From positions 1-39,195 of the forward strand of contig CAYGUK010000031.1 in NCBI GenBank assembly GCA_964352985.1: a stretch of DNA of 39,195 nucleotides. Direction: 5' to 3'. The position numbers were made by a program, and so were the translations under genes. The notes under the pieces were generated by a model. That model searched no databases. It saw only the letters and a program-made list of their open reading frames with translations, and was not told the origin of the DNA. Of this stretch, positions 8,755 through 20,052 are shown piece after piece. The first letter of the stretch is position 1; every line of letters starts with the position of its first letter. The DNA is from CAYGUK01 sp964352985. Its GTDB lineage: Bacteria; Pseudomonadota; Gammaproteobacteria; JAHCLG01.

Positions 8755-9192
8755 ATGCGATATATTAAATTATTAGCTATTTTATCAGTTCTATGTTTAT
8801 GTGGTTGCATGGGGCCGCAGGCAAGTATTAGTGACCACTTTCAAGATGATTTTCTTTTTACTGCAGCGCAGAATGTTCCGCAAGCTGGGGTAAAATGTAT
8901 CGTTCTTTCTAAAGCTTATAAATTAAAATCAGGTGATGTGACTTTCGCTTTGCCTGCTGGAAAGTATATTGGCAAAAAGAAAAATGATTCAGGTTATTTC
9001 TATTATGCGCCAAGCTCAATTAATACTTCAAATTGGCTTATCATGGGCCCTCAAAGTGGCATTTATCTAAATAATAATTTATCTGCCGGAAATTTATTTT
9101 ACGTCAAACCTGAAGATTTTATTCAACGCCCTGTTAGAGGCGCAGTCTTACCTAGGGACATATTTCCTTTAATTAGACGTAGTCATTGCTAG
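8755..9192 (+). CDS. Small predicted lipoprotein
   Basis: A 145-aa exported protein with a type II signal: basic start MRYIK, hydrophobic stretch at 5-15, and lipobox LCGC with the lipidated cysteine at C18. The residue at +2 is Met, which does not predict inner-membrane retention, so outer-membrane anchoring is likely. The mature part is beta-rich, with glycine- and tyrosine-rich segments, and resembles no family I know. AGAGGA lies about 9 nt upstream of the ATG. It ends in front of a strong hairpin. Confidence 0.85.
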   Translation: MRYIKLLAILSVLCLCGCMGPQASISDHFQDDFLFTAAQNVPQAGVKCIVLSKAYKLKSGDVTFALPAGKYIGKKKNDSGYFYYAPSSINTSNWLIMGPQSGIYLNNNLSAGNLFYVKPEDFIQRPVRGAVLPRDIFPLIRRSHC

Positions 9193-9203
9193 AACACATC
9201 AAT

Positions 9204-9251
9204 CATTTAAGGTTGTGTAAGGATTTAACTCTCCATGCACAGCCTTAAATG
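9204..9251 (+). terminator. Hairpin after the lipoprotein gene
   Basis: CATTTAAGGTTGTG (9204-9217) pairs with CACAGCCTTAAATG (9238-9251): 14 positions with one G-U pair and a 20-nt loop. The following sequence, CCTTTAATATTTTTATATC, is T-rich but interrupted, so termination is plausible and not certain. The rest of the 298-bp gap to the next gene shows no gene. Confidence 0.55.
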
Positions 9252-9490
9252 CCTTTAATATTTTTATATCTTGTTTAAATTTTTCTATTATTGAAATAAT
9301 AATAGAAAGAAAAGTTTGCTTAACATGAGTATTAATTTAAACAACACATAAAAACCAACCCAATTACACAAAGCCAAAGGTTGAGGGTATCTCTTTCCCC
9401 GGATGATTATGTGTTTTTATTCTGATTTAATCATTAAGACTCTTTCATTAGACTAATCATTACTAATAATATAAAAGTCAAAACTATAAA

Positions 9491-10927
9491 ATGAAGAAAA
9501 ATGATTTAAAAAAATTACTTCAAGTGTTACTTAGAAGCGATCGTAATAATACTACATTCAATCTAAGCGATAATCCAAATAGAACATTAGTACAACATTT
9601 AACACATTTTTTTAATTCTGATTTTTGTAATCAGAAAACCGATAATGATGAAATAAGCTTCAGAGATTTTTTCAATTTTATGCTCGAGCATGCGAATGAT
9701 TTTAAAATATTGTTCACTGAAATCGATATAAATCCAACACTCTCTCAATTTATGAAAAAATGGCAAGCAGAAATGCAGCCCAACGAATTACAAGATATTA
9801 AACAATGGGCCAATCAAGAAAATCCAAATAAACAAACTTTTATGGGCACTAACATAGCAGAGATTCCACTCGCGCGTTTAATATTTTTAGACGGACGATT
9901 TGAAGATGTTGCTGAAATTAGTGAATATCTAAAAAGTCGTATTGAGTATGGTAGTGAGTTATTTACTAATCCAAATACTCATAATCCAATTCGTTCTTAT
10001 TCAGATGCTGCAAAAAGAAAAATACGTCAACATCCAGTGACCGCTAGTGTAATCGAAGAACATGAAAGAAAAATGAAAGATTATAGTGAAATTGTGTTAA
10101 GTGATAAATTCTGTGACGCACTTCGCAAATACTTATTAAAATTACATGAAATTGGTGTTGATGGAAATCCAGGTACTATTCATTATGAAAATAATCAAAG
10201 TAAAATTGAGAAATGCCAAGCAGCGAAAGTGGTTTTTTTTGAAGAGTTACATCAAAATTGTTCTCAGGATGAAATGGCAGCATTAAAAAACGCTACACAA
10301 ATTAAGCTTCCATTCAAACGAGTAGAAAATTCCCCGCACAGACCCGAAACCTCTGTCGTGGGATTTATGCAATTGGCGACAGGTCGTGATGCTTATTCTT
10401 GTGTGATAACCCAACAGATATATTTATGGGCGATGCTACGAGAATTATGTCCAGCAACACAGGTCCCTGATGAAGTGATAGATCATTGGCAAGCTCAACA
10501 TTACGATCTTGGTGCTTCAACTCGAAATGTAGAGAGAGAATTACCATCAATTCTTCCAGAGGATATAATAATAGAGCAGGGTGTGAATATTGCACCGATA
10601 GGGTTGCATGGTTTTTTCAATGTAGAACCAACCCATAGAGTTCCTGAATTCCAACCCAGTTTGATAGACAACATACAACAAAATCGAGCAGGATTTTTTA
10701 CTGATTTTATATTACATATGGAAGCATTACTAGGTGATATAAACAATGTTGAGAACTTACGAGAAAGAGAAAGCGTGATAGAACCCGTTAGACCGTCAAC
10801 AAGTTCTATAGTAGCTCATTTAGCGCTATTTCATTTGTCTAGATTTGTAGTAAGTAGATTAAATCCAGAAACTCGACAAAGTCCAGTGATGCGAGTTTTA
10901 CCCAATTTAGATAGACGTGCTTTTTAA
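9491..10927 (+). CDS. Hypothetical protein, 478 aa
   Basis: I do not recognise this protein. It is soluble in character, with no signal peptide or membrane span, helix-prone in the first 300 residues (many Lys, Glu, Asn), and more Pro- and Arg-rich at the C-terminus. There are few cysteines and no metal motif. The start ATG has no visible Shine-Dalgarno but is the first Met of a long open frame, and codon use fits the neighbours. Large, lineage-specific cytosolic-looking proteins of this kind are often secreted effectors in Legionellales, but nothing in the sequence proves that here. Confidence 0.75.
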   Translation: MKKNDLKKLLQVLLRSDRNNTTFNLSDNPNRTLVQHLTHFFNSDFCNQKTDNDEISFRDFFNFMLEHANDFKILFTEIDINPTLSQFMKKWQAEMQPNELQDIKQWANQENPNKQTFMGTNIAEIPLARLIFLDGRFEDVAEISEYLKSRIEYGSELFTNPNTHNPIRSYSDAAKRKIRQHPVTASVIEEHERKMKDYSEIVLSDKFCDALRKYLLKLHEIGVDGNPGTIHYENNQSKIEKCQAAKVVFFEELHQNCSQDEMAALKNATQIKLPFKRVENSPHRPETSVVGFMQLATGRDAYSCVITQQIYLWAMLRELCPATQVPDEVIDHWQAQHYDLGASTRNVERELPSILPEDIIIEQGVNIAPIGLHGFFNVEPTHRVPEFQPSLIDNIQQNRAGFFTDFILHMEALLGDINNVENLRERESVIEPVRPSTSSIVAHLALFHLSRFVVSRLNPETRQSPVMRVLPNLDRRAF

Positions 10928-10991
10928 CAATATAGGCATTAACTCAATAAACTGTTACCATGAAGCAATCATAACTTTCTCTAGGATGTAA

Positions 10992-12059
10992 ATGATGAAA
11001 AGGACTTTTTGTTATTTTTTTCTCATATTAATACTATTTACGATCAATATTATTTTTGCCAAACCCGTTTATCACCAAGATAATTCTGTTATCGTTCCTG
11101 GCGGTTATATTTTACCTTATAAGATGGAAGGAAAATGGAAAACCTTTACTCTTATTGCAGAACCGGTCAAACAAACTATTTATCAAGCAGACATTAATAC
11201 GTTAACACCTGCAGAAAAAAAGCATAATCGCTTTTATGGTAAAGAAATGAAACTGCCACAAAAATCAGAAGTGTTAGAAGGGTGGGGTTATAACGGGCAT
11301 ATTCCAGGGCCGGCGATTATTGTTCATCGTGGCGATCATGTCAGAATTATCGTTGAGAACAAATTACCCGAGCCCACCACTGTGCATTGGCACGGCTTAA
11401 TTGTCCCCAATGATCAAGATGGAACTGGCGGCACAACTGAGCCTGTCATCGAACCGGGTAAAACGTCAACTTACCAGTTTGAAGTTAAGCAAGTGGGTAC
11501 CTTCATGTATCACAGTGGATTTAATGACACTAAACAAGTGCAAAAAGGGATGGGTGGTTTTTTCATTGCCTTACCAAAAGGTAAACCGCGTTACACTAAA
11601 GATTTTGCCATCATGCTGCAAATGTTTACGTTGCCACCTGGGGGCGGTGAACCCACCGTATTTTCAATGGATCCTGATTGGTTTACCTATAATGGTTTAG
11701 TCGCGCCAAATTCACCTATTCTTAAAGTGAAATTAGGCGCTTTAGTTAAAGTTCGCTTTGGTAATCTTGCAAACACAGCTCATCCTATTCATTTACATGG
11801 TTATACGTTTAATATTGTTGGTACGGAAGGTGGCGATATTAAAAAATCTGCGCAATGGCCTGCGGCAACTGTTAATATCGCGCCGGGGCAAACGCGAGAT
11901 ATTGCATTTAGAGCGAATAATCCCGGTCTTTGGCGATTCCACTGTCATAAAATATTACACATCGTCAACGATAATGCGTATTGGCGAAAACAAATTGAAC
12001 TCGGAATTTTACCTGTTGGTGGAATGTTTACTTATTTAGAAGTGACAGGAAAAAAATAA
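10992..12059 (+). CDS. Two-domain multicopper oxidase-like protein, exported
   Basis: A 355-aa protein with a Sec signal peptide (residues 1-23, cleaved after IIFA). Cupredoxin copper motifs are visible: HWH at 132-134, YHSG at 173-176, HPIHLH at 264-269 and HCHKILH at 317-323. The type 1 ligands H264, C318 and H323 and most type 2/3 ligands are kept. The second histidine of the usual HxH at 174-176 is Gly, and the position of the axial Met (328) is Asn. A complete trinuclear cluster is therefore uncertain, so this may be an altered oxidase or a copper-binding relative. It probably acts in the periplasm. AGGA precedes two adjacent ATGs, of which the first is used here. A kinase-like gene follows after 12 bp. 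Confidence 0.88.
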   Translation: MMKRTFCYFFLILILFTINIIFAKPVYHQDNSVIVPGGYILPYKMEGKWKTFTLIAEPVKQTIYQADINTLTPAEKKHNRFYGKEMKLPQKSEVLEGWGYNGHIPGPAIIVHRGDHVRIIVENKLPEPTTVHWHGLIVPNDQDGTGGTTEPVIEPGKTSTYQFEVKQVGTFMYHSGFNDTKQVQKGMGGFFIALPKGKPRYTKDFAIMLQMFTLPPGGGEPTVFSMDPDWFTYNGLVAPNSPILKVKLGALVKVRFGNLANTAHPIHLHGYTFNIVGTEGGDIKKSAQWPAATVNIAPGQTRDIAFRANNPGLWRFHCHKILHIVNDNAYWRKQIELGILPVGGMFTYLEVTGKK

Positions 12060-12071
12060 AAACCTCAAATT

Positions 12072-12602
12072 ATGATTAAGCTCGGCAATAAAATTTGTAT
12101 TATTGGATGTAGTTCAAGTGGCAAATCAACACTTGGAAAACTGCTTTCAGATAAATTAAATATCACATGTTATCATTTAGATAGGCTTGCACATCAAGAA
12201 AATACCAATTGGCAGCGAACATCAGATGATGATTTTAATTTTCAACACAATCAATTAATGCAATTAGACAAGTGGATAATTGATGGCAATTACAGTAAAT
12301 GGTTTAGTGAAAGATTAAAAAATGCCACATCGATTATTTGGTTAGACTTACCAACTATTGGCTGTTTAATACGATATTTAAAACGTTCATTAAAACGCGA
12401 TCCAACAAGAGTAGGTAATCTCAATGGTGCTTCTAAAGAATGGCGTTTTTTTATGGTGAAACATATTATGATCACCTATCGTAAAAATCGTCAAAAATAT
12501 AAAAAAACACTCGAAGAATATCAAACTAAATTGTTAATTATAAAGTCCATGACAGAACTCAAGAAATTTATTACTTCAATAAATTTGGTGAATAGCGATT
12601 AA
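12072..12602 (+). CDS. P-loop kinase-like protein (adenylate kinase/FlaR-type)
   Basis: A 176-aa nucleotide-binding protein with Walker A GCSSSGKST at 12-20, followed by the YHLDRLAHQENTNW segment and DKWIIDGNYSKW seen in small P-loop proteins annotated as topology modulation or FlaR-like kinases. A basic lid-like region (RYLKRSLKRDPTR) lies near 100-115. The substrate is unknown. It begins 12 bp after the multicopper oxidase gene and probably shares its transcript. The Shine-Dalgarno is weak. Confidence 0.82.
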   Translation: MIKLGNKICIIGCSSSGKSTLGKLLSDKLNITCYHLDRLAHQENTNWQRTSDDDFNFQHNQLMQLDKWIIDGNYSKWFSERLKNATSIIWLDLPTIGCLIRYLKRSLKRDPTRVGNLNGASKEWRFFMVKHIMITYRKNRQKYKKTLEEYQTKLLIIKSMTELKKFITSINLVNSD

Positions 12603-12755
12603 ACCTCTGCCAATATATCACAACATTGCGGCTTTGCTATCATGAATGAAAATGTCATAATAACGCAAACAATGAGCGCACATTAAGACAAATTTTTTAT
12701 TCCTATTGTGCAAGTTATATTAAGAATTTGACTGAATTAAACAAGGAGTACGATT

Positions 12756-13883
12756 ATGGGACAATTGGATGTTGTCGAATTAACTAAAAAGATCATCACC
12801 ATTAAAACAATGGCAGGAGATGGTGAAAATGAATGTGCAAAATATCTCGGTCACTTATTAGAAAATAACGGTTTTAAAGTCAGTTATTTTGATTTTGCAA
12901 ACAATCGCACGAATTTAATCGCGAAGTTTCAATCGGGTTCAAATGGTAAACCCTTCGTTTTTACTGGACATATGGATATCGTTCCACTCGGTGAAAAACC
13001 TTGGCAACATGATCCTTTCGCTGGCGAAACCGACGGCGATAAATTATTCGGGCGCGGCTCAACAGACATGAAAGGTGGTGTGGCTGCGTTTGTTATTGCT
13101 GCAATTGAATTTTGCAAAAAAAATCCCAAGCATAATGTCACGTTACTCATTACGGCGGGTGAAGAAACAGGTTGTGAAGGCGCAAAATATCTCGTTCAAC
13201 AACCTGGCGTCATAGAACAATCCGATATGGTGATTGTTGGCGAACCAACAAAAAATAAACCATTACTAGGCCATCGTGGTGTGTTATGGGTGGATATGGT
13301 GGCGCATGGTGTGACGGCACATGGCTCGATGCCAGAAGAAGGTGTCAATGCCATTTATAAATTAGCCACCGTCATCGAAAAATTAAAAAATTTTAATTTC
13401 CCTGATGAGCCCCCCAATGAAATGGGTAAAGCAACATTAAATGTCAGTGAAATTGAAGGGGGATTAAATATCAACTCTGTTCCAGACTATGCAAAAATTT
13501 GCGTTGACTTTCGTACGATTACCGGCGAAACACATGATCATTTAGTTAAAACAATTCAACAATTAATTGGTGATGATATTACAATTCATCGAATTGTCGA
13601 TCTTGGCCCTGTTAATACTGATAGACATCATCCACTTGTCGATTCAATTTTTTCGATTTGTAAAAATATATTAGAACAAGATATCGCAAGTAGTTACGCA
13701 CCTTTTTTTACTGATGGCTCAGTATTTCAAGATTATTTTGTTGATACCCCAATGTTAATTTTAGGCCCCGGTACGACAGAAATGGCGCATAAAACAGATG
13801 AATATATTTTGCAAAGTAATTTACAAAAAGGGGTTGAGATATATATTCAAGCGTTAAACGAATGGGCTAAACAAAATCAGTAA
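12756..13883 (+). CDS. M20 family amidohydrolase, ArgE/DapE type
   Basis: A 375-aa zinc peptidase of the ArgE/DapE/CPG2 group, hydrolysing an N-acyl amino acid or similar amide in the cytosol. Metal and catalytic residues: H72 and D74 (GHMD), bridging D104 (GRGSTDMKGG), general base E136 with E137 (AGEET), E163 (VGEPT) and H345 (EMAHKTDE). The dimerisation-domain His is H189 (AHGSMP). Similarity to succinyl-diaminopimelate desuccinylase is good, but the family has many substrates, so no symbol is given. AGGAG lies 7 nt upstream of ATG. The TRIC channel follows after 32 bp. Confidence 0.9.
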   Translation: MGQLDVVELTKKIITIKTMAGDGENECAKYLGHLLENNGFKVSYFDFANNRTNLIAKFQSGSNGKPFVFTGHMDIVPLGEKPWQHDPFAGETDGDKLFGRGSTDMKGGVAAFVIAAIEFCKKNPKHNVTLLITAGEETGCEGAKYLVQQPGVIEQSDMVIVGEPTKNKPLLGHRGVLWVDMVAHGVTAHGSMPEEGVNAIYKLATVIEKLKNFNFPDEPPNEMGKATLNVSEIEGGLNINSVPDYAKICVDFRTITGETHDHLVKTIQQLIGDDITIHRIVDLGPVNTDRHHPLVDSIFSICKNILEQDIASSYAPFFTDGSVFQDYFVDTPMLILGPGTTEMAHKTDEYILQSNLQKGVEIYIQALNEWAKQNQ

Positions 13884-13915
13884 TTATTCAATAATACTAC
13901 AGCAAGAGACTTCAT

Positions 13916-14542
13916 ATGGATGTAAACCATGTATTATTAATTTTTGATATACTCGGTTCAATTGCGTTTATGTTTTCAGGCGCGATTGCGGCGATTCAAT
14001 GTAACATGGATATTGGTGGTGTTATTTTTCTATCCACTATTACAGGTGTTGGTGGGGGCACAATTCGCGATGTGATCATCAATCGAAAAGTATTTTGGTT
14101 AACTTCAAGTTGGTATATTTATTTAGCCTTGTCTATCGCCATTGTCACTTTTGTTTTTTATCATTTACTAAAAAAATATACGAATCGAAAGTTCTTTGAG
14201 GTTTCATTATCCACATTTGATACGTTGGGATTAGTGTCATTTATGGTAACCGGAATAACCGTTTCACAGATTACAGGTCAAACTGATTTAACGGCAATTA
14301 TTTTAGCGACAATTACTTGTATTGGTGGTGGTATGTTACGTGATTTATTCTGTAATAAAATGCCGTTAGTGTTTACAGCAGAACTTTACGCTACACCTGT
14401 GGTGATTGGTTGTATATTATATTTGTGGTTAATTACTTATAGTCTCACACTTGCAATTATAATATCTGGCGTATTTATTTTTATATTAAGATTTTTATCA
14501 ATTTATTATAAAATTTATTTACCTAAAATTCGAAACAAGTAA
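13916..14542 (+). CDS. TRIC-type cation channel (YadS/UPF0126 family)
   Basis: A 208-aa integral inner-membrane protein with about seven membrane spans and an internal duplication: each half holds the signature GxGGGxxRD (GVGGGTIRD at 44-52 and CIGGGMLRD at 135-143). Prokaryotic TRIC proteins form trimeric monovalent-cation channels. The length is normal for the family (about 205 aa). It is probably co-transcribed with the M20 gene and ends only 19 bp from the end of the convergent adhesin frame. Confidence 0.93.
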   Translation: MDVNHVLLIFDILGSIAFMFSGAIAAIQCNMDIGGVIFLSTITGVGGGTIRDVIINRKVFWLTSSWYIYLALSIAIVTFVFYHLLKKYTNRKFFEVSLSTFDTLGLVSFMVTGITVSQITGQTDLTAIILATITCIGGGMLRDLFCNKMPLVFTAELYATPVVIGCILYLWLITYSLTLAIIISGVFIFILRFLSIYYKIYLPKIRNK

Positions 14543-14564
14543 TTTTTCACCATAAAATAAATTA

Positions 14565-16418
14565 GAAAATAGTCAGTGACACAGTTGTAGCATGACTTGT
14601 TCCATACCAATCATCAGCATAATAAGTAAAGCTCGCACTACCTAAATAACCAGCATCTGGCGTATATTCAAAGCTACCGTCTTGATAAAATTGTATATAA
14701 CCATTTAAATTAGAAACATCACCTAATTTCGCTTTTAACGGCGTATTTAAAATATCAGCAAAAACATTGATATCATTGTTTAACACGCCTGTCGCTGCAT
14801 TTGTGGTTAACACGCCATTTTGTGCAATTGAGTAACTATCGGCAGTCGTCGGTGTATTAAAATAAAAATCAGTACTATCTAAAGTTAATACGTCACCTGG
14901 ATCTAAAATATTAATGATGGCGCCGTCTTTTTTGGTAATTGACCAAGAGCCCGCTAAATCATTAATGGTTAAATCAGCATAACTATTTGTCATCCCATCA
15001 TTAATATAAATATGATCATTGCCTTTTTGAAAATCATGGATAGTATCTGTGCCTGAGTTTAATCCAAAAATAAATAAATCATTGCCATTCGTAGCACTAC
15101 TATCTGCAGAAGCATTTGTTCCTGGCAGTGTTGAAAATGAATCGACTTGTGTAAGATTACTCAAATCAAAATCACCGTATAAATCATCATTACCGGCACC
15201 GCCGATGAGAATATCGTTGCCACTGTTAATCGTTAAATGTGTTTTAGCATCTAAACCGGAACCATTGACTGTAGCCGTTGCGTTATAGTTAATCGTTTGC
15301 CAATCACCATAAAGCGTATCATCGCCATCATTTCCACTCAGTAAATCATCACCACCATTTAATATAATGTTAGTGACAGCATTTCCCGCATCTGGAAAAA
15401 CACCACTTTGGTGTACCCCATTTACTGTGAATATATTACTTGTGGAGGCAGTTGCTTCTGCATTAACTGTCACAAGTTGTGTATCACCAAAAATAAAGTT
15501 ATCACTATTGGCTGTTAATAAATCTCGAGATAAGTTCGCCGCCACATGATCTGATCCAAAGTTAACGGTTAGGGATCCCGTTGTTGTCCCATAGCCTGTA
15601 TTCCAAGTCAATGTGTTTCCAAAAAAGTCAAAACTATAACTTACGGCATGACTATGTAGCGTGCCAAAATTAACCGTATAATCTTCATAGTCACCATAGA
15701 GATTAGTTGAAAAGTTTTTACCTTCAACTCTATCATTGGATAAAGTTTCCGTGCGATTAATATTTAAACCAACTGCAATTTCATGAGAAAGACCGGAACC
15801 ACTTGGATTTCCGGTTACAGTTTCAGGACCATAACTGCCACTTTGCGAACCATTACCGTAACTATCTCCACCACCGAAAATTGCTTCAACGTGATTAAAC
15901 GTTGAGTTAGATAAAGCGAAAATATATTGCGTGACGACGGCTGAAGTTGAAGCATCGACTAAGGTGAATGGTGTGCCAACGCCATTATTTGGATTGCCAA
16001 AACCATCATCAGCTAAATTATATTTCTGACCAATGGTATAAGAACCATTCCCATTCCAACCGACCATCGTAAAGGTGGCCGTGCCCTCGAAATCTGTATT
16101 CGCTTTAAAGCGTACTTTAGTATCAATACCAAGAATTAATGCGCTCGTGTCAGATACCGCGCCAAAATTTTGCCATAAAGCGCCATCAAAATATTGCCAA
16201 TTACCATTTGCTTGATCGGCAGCATGAACTGCAACACCCTGAGCATTATTATCTTGATTGATAAAATGACGAACATTTTCACTACCATAGCCTGCACTTG
16301 ATAAAATCGTTGAAATTGTATCAGCATTGTTAGAACTAGAATCAGTTCCATTAGATACTGCGCCATTGGCTTGTGTTGAAGAAATATACATGCTATTCGT
16401 ATTTTTAGCGCCAACGCT
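14565..16418 (-). repeat. Mega-repeat copy 3 of the adhesin
   Basis: Third copy of a unit of about 620 aa: a WQYFDG-type domain, a spacer with NLYGDYEDYTVNFG and FGSDHVAA, RTX rolls (NDGDDTLYGDW, GGAGNDDLYGDF), a FIFGLNSGTDTIHDF segment at about 15,000-15,080, then an Ig-like domain (QDGSFEYTPDAGYLGSASF) that ends the protein. The segment after FIFG is more divergent than in copies 1 and 2. Boundaries are set by protein alignment by eye. Confidence 0.8.
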
Positions 16419-18278
16419 AACAATGATTGATACTGTTTTTGCAATTGCGCCTTTACCAAACCAATCATGAGTGAGATAAGTGAAACTCGCAGTGCCCACA
16501 AACCCCAAACTCGATCGATATTCAAAACTGCCATCTTGATATAACGTCAACCCACCATTGATATTACTCGAATCAATTAACTGCGCGTAAAGTGAAGCGC
16601 CTGTTTGTGAACTATAAAAATTATAATCATTACTTAACACACCTGCTGCGGCATTTTTTGTTATTAACTGATAGGTCTCTACATTATAAGAATCATCGAT
16701 ACCCGGTGTAAAAATAAAATCAGCACTTGTTAAATCTGCAACGGTTATATTTAACACGGTGATAGATCCCGTTCCGGGATCGCCGATGTTATCACCATTT
16801 AAATCTTCATAGACAATAACATTTGCACCGCTTTGTTCGAGATAAAGCTTATCAAATTGAGTCACACCTGGACGATAAAATACTATTTTATCTTTAGTAT
16901 CTTGAAAATCGGCAATGATATCATCACCACTATTTTCACCAAAAATAAAATAATTTATGCCGCGATTAAATGTGGTTATTACAGTTTCGTTTCCTGCTAA
17001 TCCACCATAATTAGTATTATCTGTAAAGGTGCTATAGTCACCGTATAAAGTATCATTACCGGCGCCACCGATTAAAACATCATTCCCAAAATTAAAAATA
17101 CCATTGGCTGTTGCATCTGTTCCTGAACCAGAAACATTCGCAATTCCTGTAAAGATAATATTTTCAAAATCACCATAGAGCGTATCATTTCCATTATTGC
17201 CTAATAGTAAGTCATTACCGCCATTAACATAAACATTCGAAACAGCACTGCCTAGTGTTAATGTAAACGCGCCTAGGAACGGTGCAGCGTAATAAAGTTC
17301 ACCGCTTGTTTCTGCTTGTGCATTTGAAGTGATATCGATAGTTTTGGTATCACCATAGAGGGTATTAACTTTAATATTATTTGCAGCATCACGTAAATCA
17401 GATGCGCCAATATGATCAGTTCCAAAATTAACTGAATAATTACCTGTTGATCTCCCAGCACCTGGATCAATTTCATATATAGGGTCAAAAAAACCGCCCG
17501 CTGTGTAATAGATATATTGAACGTGATTATGTGTAGTTTTAAAGTCTAAAGTGTAAGTTTCAAATTCGCCGTATAAATTATCCGCATAGTTATTGCCTTG
17601 AATGCGATCGGAAGTAAAGTTATCACTTTGATTGATGGCCATTGTGTATTGGCCAGCAAGTGGATAGGCTTCAACTGCCATTAAATAATATGGAGAATCA
17701 CCGATGACAGATACAGTTTTAGTAAATGAAGCAGTTCCATTCGCTGTTCCTTCACCGTAAAAGTCAGTCGTTGAAGCGGTGGCATCACGCAAATTTAAAT
17801 TTTCATCATAGGATTGCACAGTGGTTTGTCTCACTGTGGCAGAATAAGCATAATCTAAATTCGTAAACGGTGTGCCTAAACCATTTGTTAAGGCATCATT
17901 TACAATATAATTATTAAAGGCATAACCACCCGTGCCATCCCATCCACCAAATTCGAAAGTGGCTTCACCTTGATAATTATCATTCGCATCAAATCTTACT
18001 TTGGTCGTTAAATCGAGAAGTAAAGCATTATTGATCGCAACAGCACCAAAACTTTGCCATGCTGCGCCGTCAAAATATTCCCACGTTCCATTGGTATCAT
18101 CAGCATCAATCACAATAATGCCCATAATATTTCCATCAGCATCAACAAAATGTCGAAACTCAGAAGTACCCACACCAATTGAATCTAGCAGATCTTGCAC
18201 AGTATTGGCGTCAGTGTCATCGTAGGGCGCAAAATTTTCGCGGATAGGTGAAGTATAAGCTTCACCAAAAGCACTGGC
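16419..18278 (-). repeat. Mega-repeat copy 2 of the adhesin
   Basis: Second copy, 1,860 bp. The order matches copy 3: WEYFDGAAWQSFGAV domain, NLYGEFETYTLDF, FGTDHIGAS, RTX rolls (NNGNDTLYGDF, GGAGNDTLYGDY), FIFGENSGDDIIADF with DKIVFYR, and an Ig-like domain (YQDGSFEYRSSLGFVG). The FIFG anchors of copies 1, 2 and 3 lie 1,878 and 1,875 bp apart. Confidence 0.8.
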
Positions 18279-20052
18279 GACGGTAATCGTCACTAATTGC
18301 GCGACAGGGTGTCTTCCATACCAATCATGCAAATAATAAGTAAATGTAGCATCACCTCTAAATTCAACATCAGGCACATAAGAAAAACTACCATCTTGTT
18401 TTATAGATAATGAACCATTTAAATTACTAGTATCAGCTACTTCAATATAACGTGATGATCCAATCGTTCCTGAAAAATAATCGTGATCATTGCCGAGTAA
18501 TCCATCTACAGTATTAACATATAAGCGAGTATAGTCACCCAGAGTGACATAACCCGTTATCGTATAAAAATCAGCAAGTGCAGGCGAAAAATCAAAATCA
18601 TCACTAGTCAAATCTGCAATTATTACATTTTTTATAGTAATCGATCCCGTTCCTACATCGGGATTATTATCACCATCAGAATCTTCATAAATAATAACAT
18701 CGGCACCGCTTTGCACGAGATGAAGATCATTGATATCTAAAACATTCAACCGATAAAAAACAATTTTATCGAGGCCATCATTAAAATCAAAAATCGTATC
18801 ATTACCACTGGCTTCACCAAAAATAAATTTATCAGCACCTGCAGTTAACGTTGCAGTGCTATTATGTGTAACGCCAGGATTACTCGCGGCAATATTCGAG
18901 TCATTAATATTTTCTACTTGCCAATCACCATAAATACTATCATCACCGGCGCCGCCTATAATTACATCTGCGCCACCGTAATAAAATGCCAATGTTTGAA
19001 CGCTATCTGAACTATTCGTACTTCCTGTCGCTTGTGTCGTACTTGTGTGATTTATCGTTTGCCAATCACCATAAATTGTATCGTTACCCGCACCTCCACG
19101 AATGACATCCACACCCCCTTTATAATGTGCTTGGTTAGTGTTGTAGGATGATTCATCTGAAACCCAGAAAAAGCCATTAAAAGAATCGGGATGTGTGTCA
19201 TTGTTGTGAGAATACATGTCGACGGTAAACGTTTTTGCATCACCGTAAATAATATTGTTGGTTGGATCACCATCGGGATCATTAGCATAATTTGTAAAAA
19301 ATTGATCATTACCAAAATTAAAATAAAGATAATAGCTGCTACGTTCATCAAAGACATGATCCATATCAATGATAGCGTTGTCATATTCACCAATTTCATC
19401 AGCACCATTTAAACCCTGAATGACATTCGCTTGTAAGTTTACTGTTTGATTTCCACCACCATTACCAATTGCGTAAGTGAAAGTGGTGCTGCCTGATGCA
19501 ACATAAAGCGCTTCGGCAATATTATTACCCGTTGTGTTATTAGATGGATTCATTGTTAATGGCATAACAGTCATCGTTGCCGTTTCGGTATTTTCACTAA
19601 AAGCAGTTGTGCCACCTGTGCCTGTTGACGTTAAATCTTCGTAATTAAAAACGGTGCCAGTGGATTTATCCCACACATGAAAATTAATATCTGCTGTGCC
19701 AGAAAAATTATTTGTCGGCGTAAAGCGTAATAAAATATCTTGCATTGAACCATTAAGTCTATCTAACAATAACGCATTATTTACACTTAACACGCCAAAA
19801 TTAGACCATGTAGAACCATTCGTTGTGGAATACTCCCAAACACCATTTGCGGTATTTGCTGCAAAAATGGCGATACCAAGTTCATCATCAGTAATATCAG
19901 TGTCTATATCATAAGCTTGAAAACCGACATCCGAATAACGAGTACCCACGCCACCGGATTCCATTAATTGTTTGACTGTCGTCGTGTAATAACGTGAACT
20001 GGTATTTTCAAGCAAAGGTACAAAATAAAAATCATTTGTCGTTGAAATAATA
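18279..20052 (-). repeat. Mega-repeat copy 1 of the adhesin
   Basis: First copy, about 1,774 bp: VWEYSTTNGSTWSNFGVLS domain, FNFGNDQFF and NIIYGDAKTFTVDM, RTX rolls (GGAGNDTIYGDW, GGAGDDSIYGDW), FIFGEASGNDTIFDF with DKIVFYR, and the Ig-like domain (KQDGSFSYVPDVEFRG). It is less similar to the other two at its N-terminal end. Confidence 0.78.
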
